Of a DNA stretch of 8,654 nt, positions 1 to 5,879 are shown in pieces. Below the pieces are notes generated by a model that was not told where the DNA came from, did not search any database, and was given only the letters and a program-made list of their open reading frames with translations. Both the position numbers and the translations under genes were made by a program. Every line of letters begins with the position of its first letter. Position 1 is the first letter of the stretch. This DNA is from an uncultured Bacteroidales bacterium (GTDB lineage: Bacteria > Bacteroidota > Bacteroidia > Bacteroidales > Paludibacteraceae): positions 1 to 8,654 of the forward strand of contig CALGCU010000046.1 of NCBI GenBank assembly GCA_937886455.1, written 5' to 3'.

Positions 1-1218
1 GATATAGATTTGGGGGATAATAATCAACTGGAATATGAACACTACAACGGACGTAATTATGCTTCGGCTGTATTGGCTCAGATGTTACTGTATCCACAAC
101 ATGATGGAGAGATTGTTATTGAACCGGCTACCTTTGATGCGGTAATCAGAGTGCAAAATCGTTCGCAGGTAAGGAGTATTTTTGATGATTTCTTTGATTC
201 ATATTCAAATGTAACTAAAACCTTAAAGGCGCCTGGAGTCAAAATCAATGTTAAACCTCTACCAACAGGTAAACCATCTTCTTTCTCGGGCGTAGTGGGA
301 GACTTTACATTACAATCATCTATATCAGCCACAGAGGTGGATGTGAATGACGCTATTACATTGAAACTGTCAATTGCCGGAACCGGGAATATGAAGTTAA
401 TTAAGAGCCCGAATGTAGAATTCCCGGCAGGATTAGAAGTGTATGACCCTAAAGTCAATAATCAATTTGCTACGACTAAATCGGGTATGTCCGGAACTAA
501 AACGATGGAGTATCTCATTATTCCGCGTGCTTCCGGTACTTATCAAATCCCTTCTTTGGAGTGGTCATACTTTGACGCTAAACAAGGTGAATATCGTCGT
601 TTGCAGACTCAACCTTACACTATCATAGTGAGAAAAGGGGAGCAGGACAGTGTGACAACTACTCTTCCTACTTATGTCAGCAAAGAGAATATTCAACAAC
701 TATCTACTGATATTCGCTTTATTTACACCGGACCATTGATGCTTCAACAAGAATCTGACATGATGTATGGTGGCTGGAACTTTGTGTTGGCATATATTAT
801 ACCATTATTACTTGGGGTTGTCTTGTTTGTCGTGTTCCGCAAGCAGATACGCTTGAATGCAGATGAGGTGCGAGTGAAAAATAAAAGGGCAAATAAGATG
901 GCGCAAAAGCGTTTGAGAGTAGCACAACGTTACATGAAGGAACAACGCAAAGATTTGTTCTATGATGAAGTGTTGAGAGCGCTTTGGTCGTATCTGTCTG
1001 ATAAATTGGCTATTCCTACTTCTCATCTGACGCGTGATAATGTTTCTGTGGAACTGGAACGTCATGCAGTGGATGCTGACTTGATTGCTCATGTGTTGCA
1101 TGTCATAGAATTGTGTGAGTATGCACGTTATGCACCAGTGATGGGGGACAATCCAATGGGTGAATTGTATGCCGAAACGGTACAATTGATTAGTGACTTA
1201 GATGGTAAAATAAAATAA
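1..1218 (+). CDS. batD: BatD-family protein, 3' part (5' end outside window)
   Basis: The reading frame is open from base 1, so the true start lies upstream; 405 codons are visible and full-length BatD proteins are usually near 600 residues. What remains is a long beta-rich extracytoplasmic part (visible residues about 1-250), containing the family-like stretch PLPTGKPSSFSGVVGDF near residues 86-102 and repeated beta-sandwich style segments. One membrane helix follows (about 259-281), then a basic cytoplasmic tail of about 120 residues that is helical and rich in Lys and Arg. This layout fits BatD ('oxygen tolerance') proteins, which in Bacteroides accompany the von Willebrand-type proteins BatA and BatB; their exact biochemical role is not settled. 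batE follows after 10 nt, which strongly supports the assignment. The TTG at position 10 is an internal Leu codon, not a start. Family confidence is high; function is known only by association with aerotolerance and envelope stress. Confidence 0.9.
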   Translation, partial: DIDLGDNNQLEYEHYNGRNYASAVLAQMLLYPQHDGEIVIEPATFDAVIRVQNRSQVRSIFDDFFDSYSNVTKTLKAPGVKINVKPLPTGKPSSFSGVVGDFTLQSSISATEVDVNDAITLKLSIAGTGNMKLIKSPNVEFPAGLEVYDPKVNNQFATTKSGMSGTKTMEYLIIPRASGTYQIPSLEWSYFDAKQGEYRRLQTQPYTIIVRKGEQDSVTTTLPTYVSKENIQQLSTDIRFIYTGPLMLQQESDMMYGGWNFVLAYIIPLLLGVVLFVVFRKQIRLNADEVRVKNKRANKMAQKRLRVAQRYMKEQRKDLFYDEVLRALWSYLSDKLAIPTSHLTRDNVSVELERHAVDADLIAHVLHVIELCEYARYAPVMGDNPMGELYAETVQLISDLDGKIK

Positions 1219-1228
1219 TAAGTGAAAT

Positions 1229-1966
1229 ATGAAAAGAATTGCTTTGTTCTTGTTGTGTTGTTGCTGTTTGAGTGTGAATGCGCTAACGCTTGAAGAAGCG
1301 AATGAAGCCTACAAAAATGGTGATTATGTCAATGCTGCGACCTTGTATGAACAACTATTGAAAGAAGGGACTGCGCCTGAATTATACTACAACTTGGGTA
1401 ATGCCTATTATAAACAAAATGAGATAGGAAAGTCTATACTTAATTATGAACGAGCTCTGAGACTTCAACCCTTTTATGAGGATGCAAAGTATAATTTAGC
1501 AATTGCACGTGAACGTATTGTGGATAATGTGGAGGATACACAAAACTCCTTCTTGATTGTATGGGTTAATTCCTTGATTAGTTTGTTGAATTCTAATTCA
1601 TGGGCATATATCAGCATTGGTTGTTGTGTGTTCATGGTTATTTGTTTATTGTTATTTGCCTTTTCTCGTCGTATGTTATGGCGTAAAATGGCTTTTAACA
1701 TTGCATGGATTGCCTTGTTGGTGTGTCTCTTTTCCGGTGTATTTTCCGGTGTGTCGTATCATCGATATAATGCTCGTTCCGCGGCGATAGTTATGCAAGG
1801 AGTAGCTACGGTAAAGAGCTCGCCTGATGCAAGCGGAACGGATTTATTTATCATACATGAGGGTATTAAAGTGACGATTAAAGACCAACTGGGTGAATGG
1901 AATGAGATAGTACTTCCTAATGGACATCGTGGTTGGATTGAGACAAGGATGTTGGAACGTATATAA
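1229..1966 (+). CDS. batE: BatE-family TPR and SH3-like protein
   Basis: This 245-residue protein starts with a hydrophobic signal sequence (residues 1-18, MKRIALFLLCCCCLSVNA), predicted to be cleaved near Ala18. Two to three tetratricopeptide repeats follow (about 20-95), with typical TPR spacing in ELYYNLGNAYYKQNEIGKSILNYERALRLQP. Two membrane helices (about 126-146 and 154-176) lead to a C-terminal SH3-like domain (about 183-245) ending in GWIETRMLERI. The order signal, TPR, two helices, SH3 is the known BatE layout in Bacteroidota. TPRs suggest a scaffold that binds the other Bat proteins in the periplasm or at the inner membrane; this is inferred, not shown. The ATG lies 10 nt after the batD stop with no Shine-Dalgarno sequence, normal for this phylum. 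It should be co-transcribed with batD and the following PAP2 gene. Confidence 0.9.
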   Translation: MKRIALFLLCCCCLSVNALTLEEANEAYKNGDYVNAATLYEQLLKEGTAPELYYNLGNAYYKQNEIGKSILNYERALRLQPFYEDAKYNLAIARERIVDNVEDTQNSFLIVWVNSLISLLNSNSWAYISIGCCVFMVICLLLFAFSRRMLWRKMAFNIAWIALLVCLFSGVFSGVSYHRYNARSAAIVMQGVATVKSSPDASGTDLFIIHEGIKVTIKDQLGEWNEIVLPNGHRGWIETRMLERI

Positions 1967-1972
1967 ACATTC

Positions 1973-2635
1973 ATGCTGGAATCGCTCTTGGATATGGACC
2001 AATCTCTTTTGTTGTGGATGAATTCTTTTCACACAACATTGGGAGATGTGTTTATGCCGATTTACACGGATAAATTGTTATGGATTCCGCTCTACTTATG
2101 CTTAATATTCTATTTCTATAAAAGTTATGGTAAGAAAGCATGGTGGATTTTGTTGATATTTGTACTCTGTGTTGGCTGTGCTGATTTTATATCTTCTTCT
2201 ATTATCAAACCGTGGGTGGCTCGACCGCGTCCATCACAACTGAAGGAATTGGAGGGTGTGCTACACATTGTTAATGGTTATCGTAGTGGACGTTTTGGAT
2301 TTGTGTCGTCGCATGCGGCTAACACTATGGTGGTGGCTACACTATTTACACTCTTAACACGCGATACGCTCAATAGTGTTATACTCTTTTTGTGGTGTTT
2401 GTTGAATTGTTACTCGCGTATTTATTTGGGTGTCCACTATCCGGGTGACATTGTGGGAGGACTCGTTTTGGGAGGAATAATAGCATGGATAGGATACGGC
2501 TGTATGATAAAGATGTTGCCGAATCTGCATGCCACATCTTGTTCTGTGCCTACAGTGTATCGCCGGAGTGTATGCTACACGTGGCTCTTGTTGGTAAGTG
2601 CTACGTTTGCTTATTCTCTTTTTTCTGTCTTTTAA
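1973..2635 (+). CDS. PAP2-family membrane phosphatase
   Basis: This is a 220-residue polytopic membrane protein of the type 2 phosphatidic acid phosphatase (PAP2) superfamily. All three catalytic signatures are present: K79-x6-R86-P87 (KPWVARPRP), a Ser-Ser-His version of the PSGH motif (S112, S113, H114), and S148-R149-x5-H155-x3-D159 (SRIYLGVHYPGD). His155 would be the nucleophile and His114 the general acid, with catalysis at the outer face of the membrane. Likely substrates are lipid phosphates such as undecaprenyl pyrophosphate or phosphatidylglycerophosphate, or lipid A phosphates; the sequence does not decide between them. After the core there is an extra tail (about 183-220) with one more hydrophobic helix. 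The ATG is 6 nt after the batE stop, so it probably belongs to the same transcript. An in-frame Met at residue 8 is an alternative start. Family assignment is sure; substrate is not. Confidence 0.92.
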   Translation: MLESLLDMDQSLLLWMNSFHTTLGDVFMPIYTDKLLWIPLYLCLIFYFYKSYGKKAWWILLIFVLCVGCADFISSSIIKPWVARPRPSQLKELEGVLHIVNGYRSGRFGFVSSHAANTMVVATLFTLLTRDTLNSVILFLWCLLNCYSRIYLGVHYPGDIVGGLVLGGIIAWIGYGCMIKMLPNLHATSCSVPTVYRRSVCYTWLLLVSATFAYSLFSVF

Positions 2636-2643
2636 AAGGGTTT

Positions 2644-3084
2644 TTAATATGTTTCCCTGCTTATCTTTGTGTGTTGTTGCAGGGTGTCTAACACTTCTTG
2701 AAGAGGAATTTTCACAAAGTCTCTTTGCTCAATGAGAGGATGAGGTATTTGTAATGTCTCTGTGTGTATATCTTCTCCATCATACATTAGTAAATCAATG
2801 TCAATAATCCGATCGCTATATACACCATTATGGGACTTGTTCTGTCGTCCCATGTCTCTTTCCACTTGTTGGGTGAAGGCTAATAACTCAAATGGGTTTT
2901 TAGGTGTTTCTAATGCAAGTACTACATTAAGAAATGTGTTCGGAGAACTGAACCCCCAGGGCTCTGAGTAGAAATTATTTGAGCATTGGATAATAGACCC
3001 GGCCTCAGTTAATCTTTCTTTAGCCTGGTGAATGTTGGCTTCTTTGTCACCGATGTTAGTCCCAAGTCCTATGTAATAAATCAT
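2644..3084 (-). CDS. folK: 2-amino-4-hydroxy-6-hydroxymethyldihydropteridine pyrophosphokinase (HPPK)
   Basis: This 146-residue cytoplasmic enzyme transfers pyrophosphate from ATP to 6-hydroxymethyl-7,8-dihydropterin, the step before dihydropteroate synthase in folate biosynthesis. It opens with the HPPK start MIYYIGLGTNIGD, has the substrate-loop stretch FYSEPWGF (38-45) and NTFLNVVLALET (49-60), and carries the signature DRIIDIDLLMYDG (91-103). Asp95 and Asp97 match the pair that binds two magnesium ions in HPPK. IPHPLIEQRDFVKIPL (113-128) is the usual C-terminal motif. Length is slightly short for the family (about 160). The start codon overlaps the rsmD stop as ATGA, implying translational coupling. 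It is the last gene of the minus-strand operon, and its stop lies only 8 nt from the stop of the converging PAP2 gene. Confidence 0.95.
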   Translation of the reverse strand: MIYYIGLGTNIGDKEANIHQAKERLTEAGSIIQCSNNFYSEPWGFSSPNTFLNVVLALETPKNPFELLAFTQQVERDMGRQNKSHNGVYSDRIIDIDLLMYDGEDIHTETLQIPHPLIEQRDFVKIPLQEVLDTLQQHTKISRETY

Positions 3085-3614
3085 AAACGGAAGAAAGTAA
3101 AGTTGACACTACCATACACGCGATGATCGTAGAAATGTGGATGTGAGGAAAAGTCATATTTGCTTGGGTGTTCTAATACGAATACACCGTCTTCATGCAG
3201 TAAATCCTTCTCGAAGATAATGTCTGGTAGGGTAGGTAAAGCAGCTAAATCATAGGGTGGGTCAGCAAAGATAAAGTCAAACTTTACTTTGCATGATTTA
3301 AGATATTGAAAAACATCTGTTCTTAGAAGATGTAGATTATCTACTTTGAGTGAAGCACACGTTTTACGAATAAAATTTACCTGTGTGGAGGCTTGCTCTA
3401 TGGCTATCACATCCTTACAACCTCTTGAAACGCACTCCAGACTGATGCTACCCGTACCTGCGAATAAATCTAACACAGAGATGTCTTCAAAGTCTATTTG
3501 ATTATTCAGCAGATTAAATAAACTTTCTTTCGCAAAGTCTGTAGTAGGACGTGCTGTGATGTTGTGGGGAGGATTAAATCTTCTCGCCTTGAATTTACCG
3601 CTTATAATACGCAT
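3081..3614 (-). CDS. rsmD: 16S rRNA (guanine(966)-N(2))-methyltransferase RsmD
   Basis: This 177-residue S-adenosylmethionine-dependent methyltransferase is expected to methylate G966 of 16S rRNA in the 30S subunit. The start MRIISGKFKARR and the ARPTTDFAKESLFNLL segment (21-36) are characteristic of RsmD. The SAM-binding motif I is LDLFAGTGSISLE (48-60), the acidic residue that holds the ribose is in AIEQ (71-74), and the catalytic motif IV is DPPY (118-121), as expected for a base N-methyltransferase. Length is normal. The gene lies 18 nt after the DUF3822 gene, in the same reading frame, and overlaps folK by 4 nt. No Shine-Dalgarno sequence precedes the ATG. Confidence 0.95.
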   Translation of the reverse strand: MRIISGKFKARRFNPPHNITARPTTDFAKESLFNLLNNQIDFEDISVLDLFAGTGSISLECVSRGCKDVIAIEQASTQVNFIRKTCASLKVDNLHLLRTDVFQYLKSCKVKFDFIFADPPYDLAALPTLPDIIFEKDLLHEDGVFVLEHPSKYDFSSHPHFYDHRVYGSVNFTFFRL

Positions 3615-3632
3615 ATTCTTTGAAGTTCGTAG

Positions 3633-4319
3633 TTATGATAATAGTTTCTGTAATAGATTGTTCAGACCGGATGTCTGCTCGGGAAGTACTAATATAGTCT
3701 TCAGATTAGTGGGTAGCTTGAATTGCTCTATTGCATTCAACACCCAATATGCAATGTCTGTGTCGTTTTGGGTGGAAAACTGATTGGACAACAACAGCCC
3801 GCCATTATTCATAACTACCATGTCAACGTTTTTCTGATGTTGATAAATGGCCAAATGTTTGTCTCTGTGTTGGAGTAACTCAGCAATGAGCTCTGCGCTT
3901 ACATGCTGATATGTGATGTTCTCACCTAAAGCATCTTGCAGGGCCAAATATACCTTTTTAGGAATGGAGAATATTGTATAACAACCCAATTCCGGAATGT
4001 ATTGACTCTTTATTATAATCTCATGAAGTCGTTTTGTGGGATGTAGCGATGTAAACCATATTGTCTCATCTTCCGGACGATAGAGCTCGTTGGGTACAGT
4101 CTGTGATTTGGAGTGTAAAACAACGTAGGTGTGTTGAAATTGCTTGCCTAAGAGATTTTGCTGTTGGAGTTCGGTGAGTAACTTTTCGTCTAATAAACTC
4201 TCAGGACAATATACACTGCGTTTAAGTATTGTATCTTTGCCTTGCTTCAAAGTAAAAGAAAATCCATCCGTAGTGATACGGATGGATAAACTATAAGGTA
4301 TCTGCAATGTTTCAGTCAT
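3633..4319 (-). CDS. DUF3822-family protein (predicted actin-like ATPase fold)
   Basis: This 228-residue protein without signal peptide or membrane helix looks like a member of DUF3822, a Bacteroidota family. From memory, a Bacteroides thetaiotaomicron member (BT_3980) has a crystal structure with an actin-like (ASKHA) ATPase fold; this could not be checked here. Visible features that fit are the N-terminal strands with SIRITTDGFSFTLKQG (12-27), echoing the first phosphate loop of such folds, and the second-domain pattern of alternating strands and helices with VDMVVMNNGGLLLSNQF (165-181) followed by an amphipathic helix. No complete set of ATP-binding residues can be recognised, so activity is uncertain. 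The C-terminus, LPEQTSGLNNLLQKLLS, may be somewhat short for the family. It sits 18 nt after a membrane-anchored protein and 18 nt before rsmD. Function is unknown; a role in rRNA modification is not implied by the linkage alone. Confidence 0.8.
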   Translation of the reverse strand: MTETLQIPYSLSIRITTDGFSFTLKQGKDTILKRSVYCPESLLDEKLLTELQQQNLLGKQFQHTYVVLHSKSQTVPNELYRPEDETIWFTSLHPTKRLHEIIIKSQYIPELGCYTIFSIPKKVYLALQDALGENITYQHVSAELIAELLQHRDKHLAIYQHQKNVDMVVMNNGGLLLSNQFSTQNDTDIAYWVLNAIEQFKLPTNLKTILVLPEQTSGLNNLLQKLLS

Positions 4320-4337
4320 GTCAGGATAATCCTGTAA

Positions 4338-5021
4338 TTACTCCCAGTTACCGGCATTGTTGTTTGGTTCAACAACTGAACCTACTTTTAAACCGGCATA
4401 ACGTTCCAATGTGTTAGCAACGTCTTTGACATTAGTCAATTCTTGCTTGTTAAGGTCGCTTAAATATGAATCATAAGAAGCGCGTGCTTCAAACAAGGGA
4501 ACGTTAATGTTTGAAGAACTCATGTAAGAGTTGTTTACTTCTAATTCAAATTGTTGACCATTGCTAAATGGAATAACAAACAAGTCGGCGATTGTTTCTG
4601 CAGTATAAGCATTTTTGTACAGACTCAATATCATGTCAGTGTACACGGTGTCTCTTCGGAAGTTGGTCAAACCATTTGATTCAATTTCTTTGAGATCACC
4701 TTTCTTGATAATCTTAACTGCTTTTTCTTCAGTCAAACCTGCTTCTAATTGAGCTTCTGTAAGTGCGCCTTCTTTCTTTACTTCTTTCTTTTTAGCTGTT
4801 TGAAGGAAGTTTACCAAACTGTCAATGTTTGCAGTATAGTGTCCATTAGCTTCTTTAAACTCTAATTCGGCAGCACGAATGTTAATCAAGTGCTGTACGA
4901 TAACTTTCTCGCGTTTTGTTTTCTCTTCTTCAAAACGAATAGGGGTTAAAACACTCACTACACATAAGTAGCTCAAAAATACGATTGAAATTCCTAATAA
5001 AATTCTAACGACCGATTTCAT
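4338..5021 (-). CDS. conserved Bacteroidota membrane-anchored protein of unknown function, pseudopilin-like segment
   Basis: This 227-residue protein has one N-terminal membrane helix (about 5-27) after a short basic start, then a charged helix likely to form a coiled coil (29-58). The segment INIRAAELEFKEANGHYTAN (47-66), followed by IDSLVNFL, resembles the helix-to-loop region of pseudopilins, where an N-terminal helix is followed by an xxxGxY turn. A Lys/Glu-rich linker follows (77-113). The C-terminal half has VPLFEARASYD (174-184) and ends LKVGSVVEPNNNAGNW (211-226). I recall similar proteins in Flavobacteria with the same FEA and VGS-N-GNW ends, suggesting a phylum-wide family, but no function is known to me. 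There is no prepilin peptidase site (no Gly-Phe with Glu at +5), so the helix is probably an uncleaved anchor with the rest in the periplasm. It is first in the operon, with a promoter-like sequence just upstream. Confidence 0.8.
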   Translation of the reverse strand: MKSVVRILLGISIVFLSYLCVVSVLTPIRFEEEKTKREKVIVQHLINIRAAELEFKEANGHYTANIDSLVNFLQTAKKKEVKKEGALTEAQLEAGLTEEKAVKIIKKGDLKEIESNGLTNFRRDTVYTDMILSLYKNAYTAETIADLFVIPFSNGQQFELEVNNSYMSSSNINVPLFEARASYDSYLSDLNKQELTNVKDVANTLERYAGLKVGSVVEPNNNAGNWE

Positions 5022-5069
5022 GGTTGTATAATTATGATGTTATTTTTTTTGATTATACTATATCGCTGG

Positions 5070-5100
5070 CAAATTTACGCAAAGAAATTCATATTTGAAA
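5070..5100 (-). promoter_or_regulatory. Candidate Bacteroidales promoter for the minus-strand operon
   Basis: Read on the minus strand, TAAATTTG (bases 5077 to 5070) matches the Bacteroides -7 consensus TAnnTTTG exactly. A TTTC (5100 to 5097) lies 19 nt further upstream, one base away from the -33 TTTG element. Transcription would begin near 5063, leaving a leader of about 40 nt before the ATG at 5021. The element drives the membrane protein, DUF3822, rsmD and folK if the operon is one transcript. This is prediction from sequence only. Confidence 0.55.
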
Positions 5101-5249
5101 TTTAATTGCAAGAAAATTACGCTCTTTTTCTAAATTCTCTGTCCTTTCGTGGACTTTTTATGCTAAAGTTGATGATGTGAGAGTTTAAGAATCTTTTTTT
5201 TTTGAACTGCTTATGAAATGTATTTGTGGATAATTATGTATTTTTGTCA

Positions 5250-5280
5250 TTTGTGTAGAGGATGTTTGGAATGTATTTTG
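5250..5280 (+). promoter_or_regulatory. Candidate Bacteroidales promoter for the DUF456 gene
   Basis: TTTG at 5250-5253 is followed after 20 nt by TATTTTG at 5274-5280, one T short of the Bacteroides -7 consensus TAnnTTTG, with the expected -33 to -7 spacing. Transcription would start near 5287, about 29 nt before the ATG. A second candidate lies just upstream: TATTTTTG at 5239-5246 is a perfect -7 box, but no TTTG is found 19-21 nt before it. Either or both could be used. Confidence 0.4.
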
Positions 5281-5315
5281 TTGTTTTATATGTAATTGTT
5301 TAATGGTGTTAAATT

Positions 5316-5789
5316 ATGGACATTTTTTTATTAATTCTTGCGGCTTTGCTTTTGCTTGTGGCGTTCTTGGGGTGTGTGTTGCCCGTGTTGCCAGGATTGC
5401 CCCTAGCTTATGTTGCACTTCTTTTACTTCATTTCACTGACTATGTGGACTATTCTGTTTCTTTTCTGGTAATTTGGGGAATTGTTGTGCTGGTCATTCA
5501 AGTGTTAGATGCGATTGTTCCTGCATGGGGTACTAAACGTGTGGGTGGAAGTAAGTGGGGTATGTGGGGTAGTGCAATAGGCATTGTTGTGGGGTTGTTT
5601 TTGGGACCATGGGGAATAATAGTCGGACCTTTTTTGGGTGCTGTGTTGGGAGAGTTGCTGCATGGAAAAGAGGCGGTAGTCGCTCTCAAAGCAGGCTTTG
5701 GGTCTTTTCTGGGCTTTTTAGTGGGCACCATCGCAAAATTGATTGTTGTGGGATTTTTCATATACTACTATATTGTAGCACTTGTCTAA
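5316..5789 (+). CDS. DUF456 domain-containing membrane protein
   Basis: This 157-residue, very hydrophobic protein matches DUF456, a family of small bacterial inner-membrane proteins of unknown function. The first helical segment contains the family motif GCVLPVLPGLPL (19-30), a second helix runs about 50-66, and the centre has DAIVPAWGTKRVGGSKWG (65-82) followed by a glycine-rich stretch with GLFLGPWGIIVGPFLGA (93-109), ending GELLHG (112-117). A last hydrophobic segment (about 123-153) closes the protein. The glycine spacing suggests tightly packed, possibly re-entrant or zipper-like helices. Length is normal. It stands alone: a divergent operon lies upstream and a hairpin terminator begins 28 nt after its stop. 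Nothing nearby hints at its role, and I do not assign one. Confidence 0.88.
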   Translation: MDIFLLILAALLLLVAFLGCVLPVLPGLPLAYVALLLLHFTDYVDYSVSFLVIWGIVVLVIQVLDAIVPAWGTKRVGGSKWGMWGSAIGIVVGLFLGPWGIIVGPFLGAVLGELLHGKEAVVALKAGFGSFLGFLVGTIAKLIVVGFFIYYYIVALV

Positions 5790-5817
5790 ACTAATTCTAC
5801 GAGGGTGTCTCTGTATG

Positions 5818-5870
5818 AAAAAAACACTACCACCTACATCGTTTGTAGGTGGTAGTTATTTGTTTGTTGG
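5818..5870. terminator. Bidirectional intrinsic terminator between converging genes
   Basis: A perfect 13-bp stem, ACTACCACCTACA (5826-5838) with TGTAGGTGGTAGT (5844-5856), closes a 5-nt loop. On the plus strand it is followed by a T-rich tail (TATTTGTTTGTT). On the minus strand it is followed by seven T (complement of the A run at 5818-5824), which makes it an especially good terminator for the hydrogenase gene ending at 5880. It lies exactly between the two converging genes and should serve both. Confidence 0.9.
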
Positions 5871-5879
5871 GGAATCTCT

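Larger units (their letters stand above)
5022..5315. other. Divergent intergenic region with two promoters and T-tracts
   Basis: These 294 nt separate the divergent membrane-protein and DUF456 genes. They are very AT-rich, with runs of eight T at 5043-5050 and ten T at 5194-5203. Apart from the promoter-like elements listed on each strand, I see no gene, no strong hairpin and no RNA family. A homopolymer of this length is a possible site of slippage or DNA bending, but no stem precedes it, so it is not a terminator. Confidence 0.6.

Noticed and set aside
78..458. A 126-codon open frame on the minus strand opposite batD
   Set aside because: It lies wholly inside a well-supported gene on the other strand, has no recognisable domain, and no promoter or neighbour supports it.
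808..1185. A 125-codon open frame on the minus strand opposite batD
   Set aside because: Its translation is rich in His, Gln and Ile in a way typical of antisense shadows, and batD coding here is clear.
1229..1282. BatE signal sequence as a lipoprotein signal because of its Cys run
   Set aside because: Every candidate lipidation Cys is preceded by Leu or Cys, not the small residue a lipobox needs; an ordinary signal peptide ending at Ala18 fits better.
2655..2684. Inverted repeat CCCTGC / GCAGGG as a terminator for PAP2 or folK
   Set aside because: The stem is 6 bp with an 18-nt loop, lies within the folK coding end, and is not followed by a T-run on either strand.
5019..5021. Type IV prepilin leader on the membrane-anchored protein starting here (minus strand)
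   Set aside because: Gly10 is followed by Ile-Ser rather than Phe or Met, and there is no Glu at +5, so prepilin peptidase cleavage is not expected.
5194..5203. Run of ten T as an intrinsic terminator
   Set aside because: No stable stem precedes it and no gene on the plus strand ends upstream of it.
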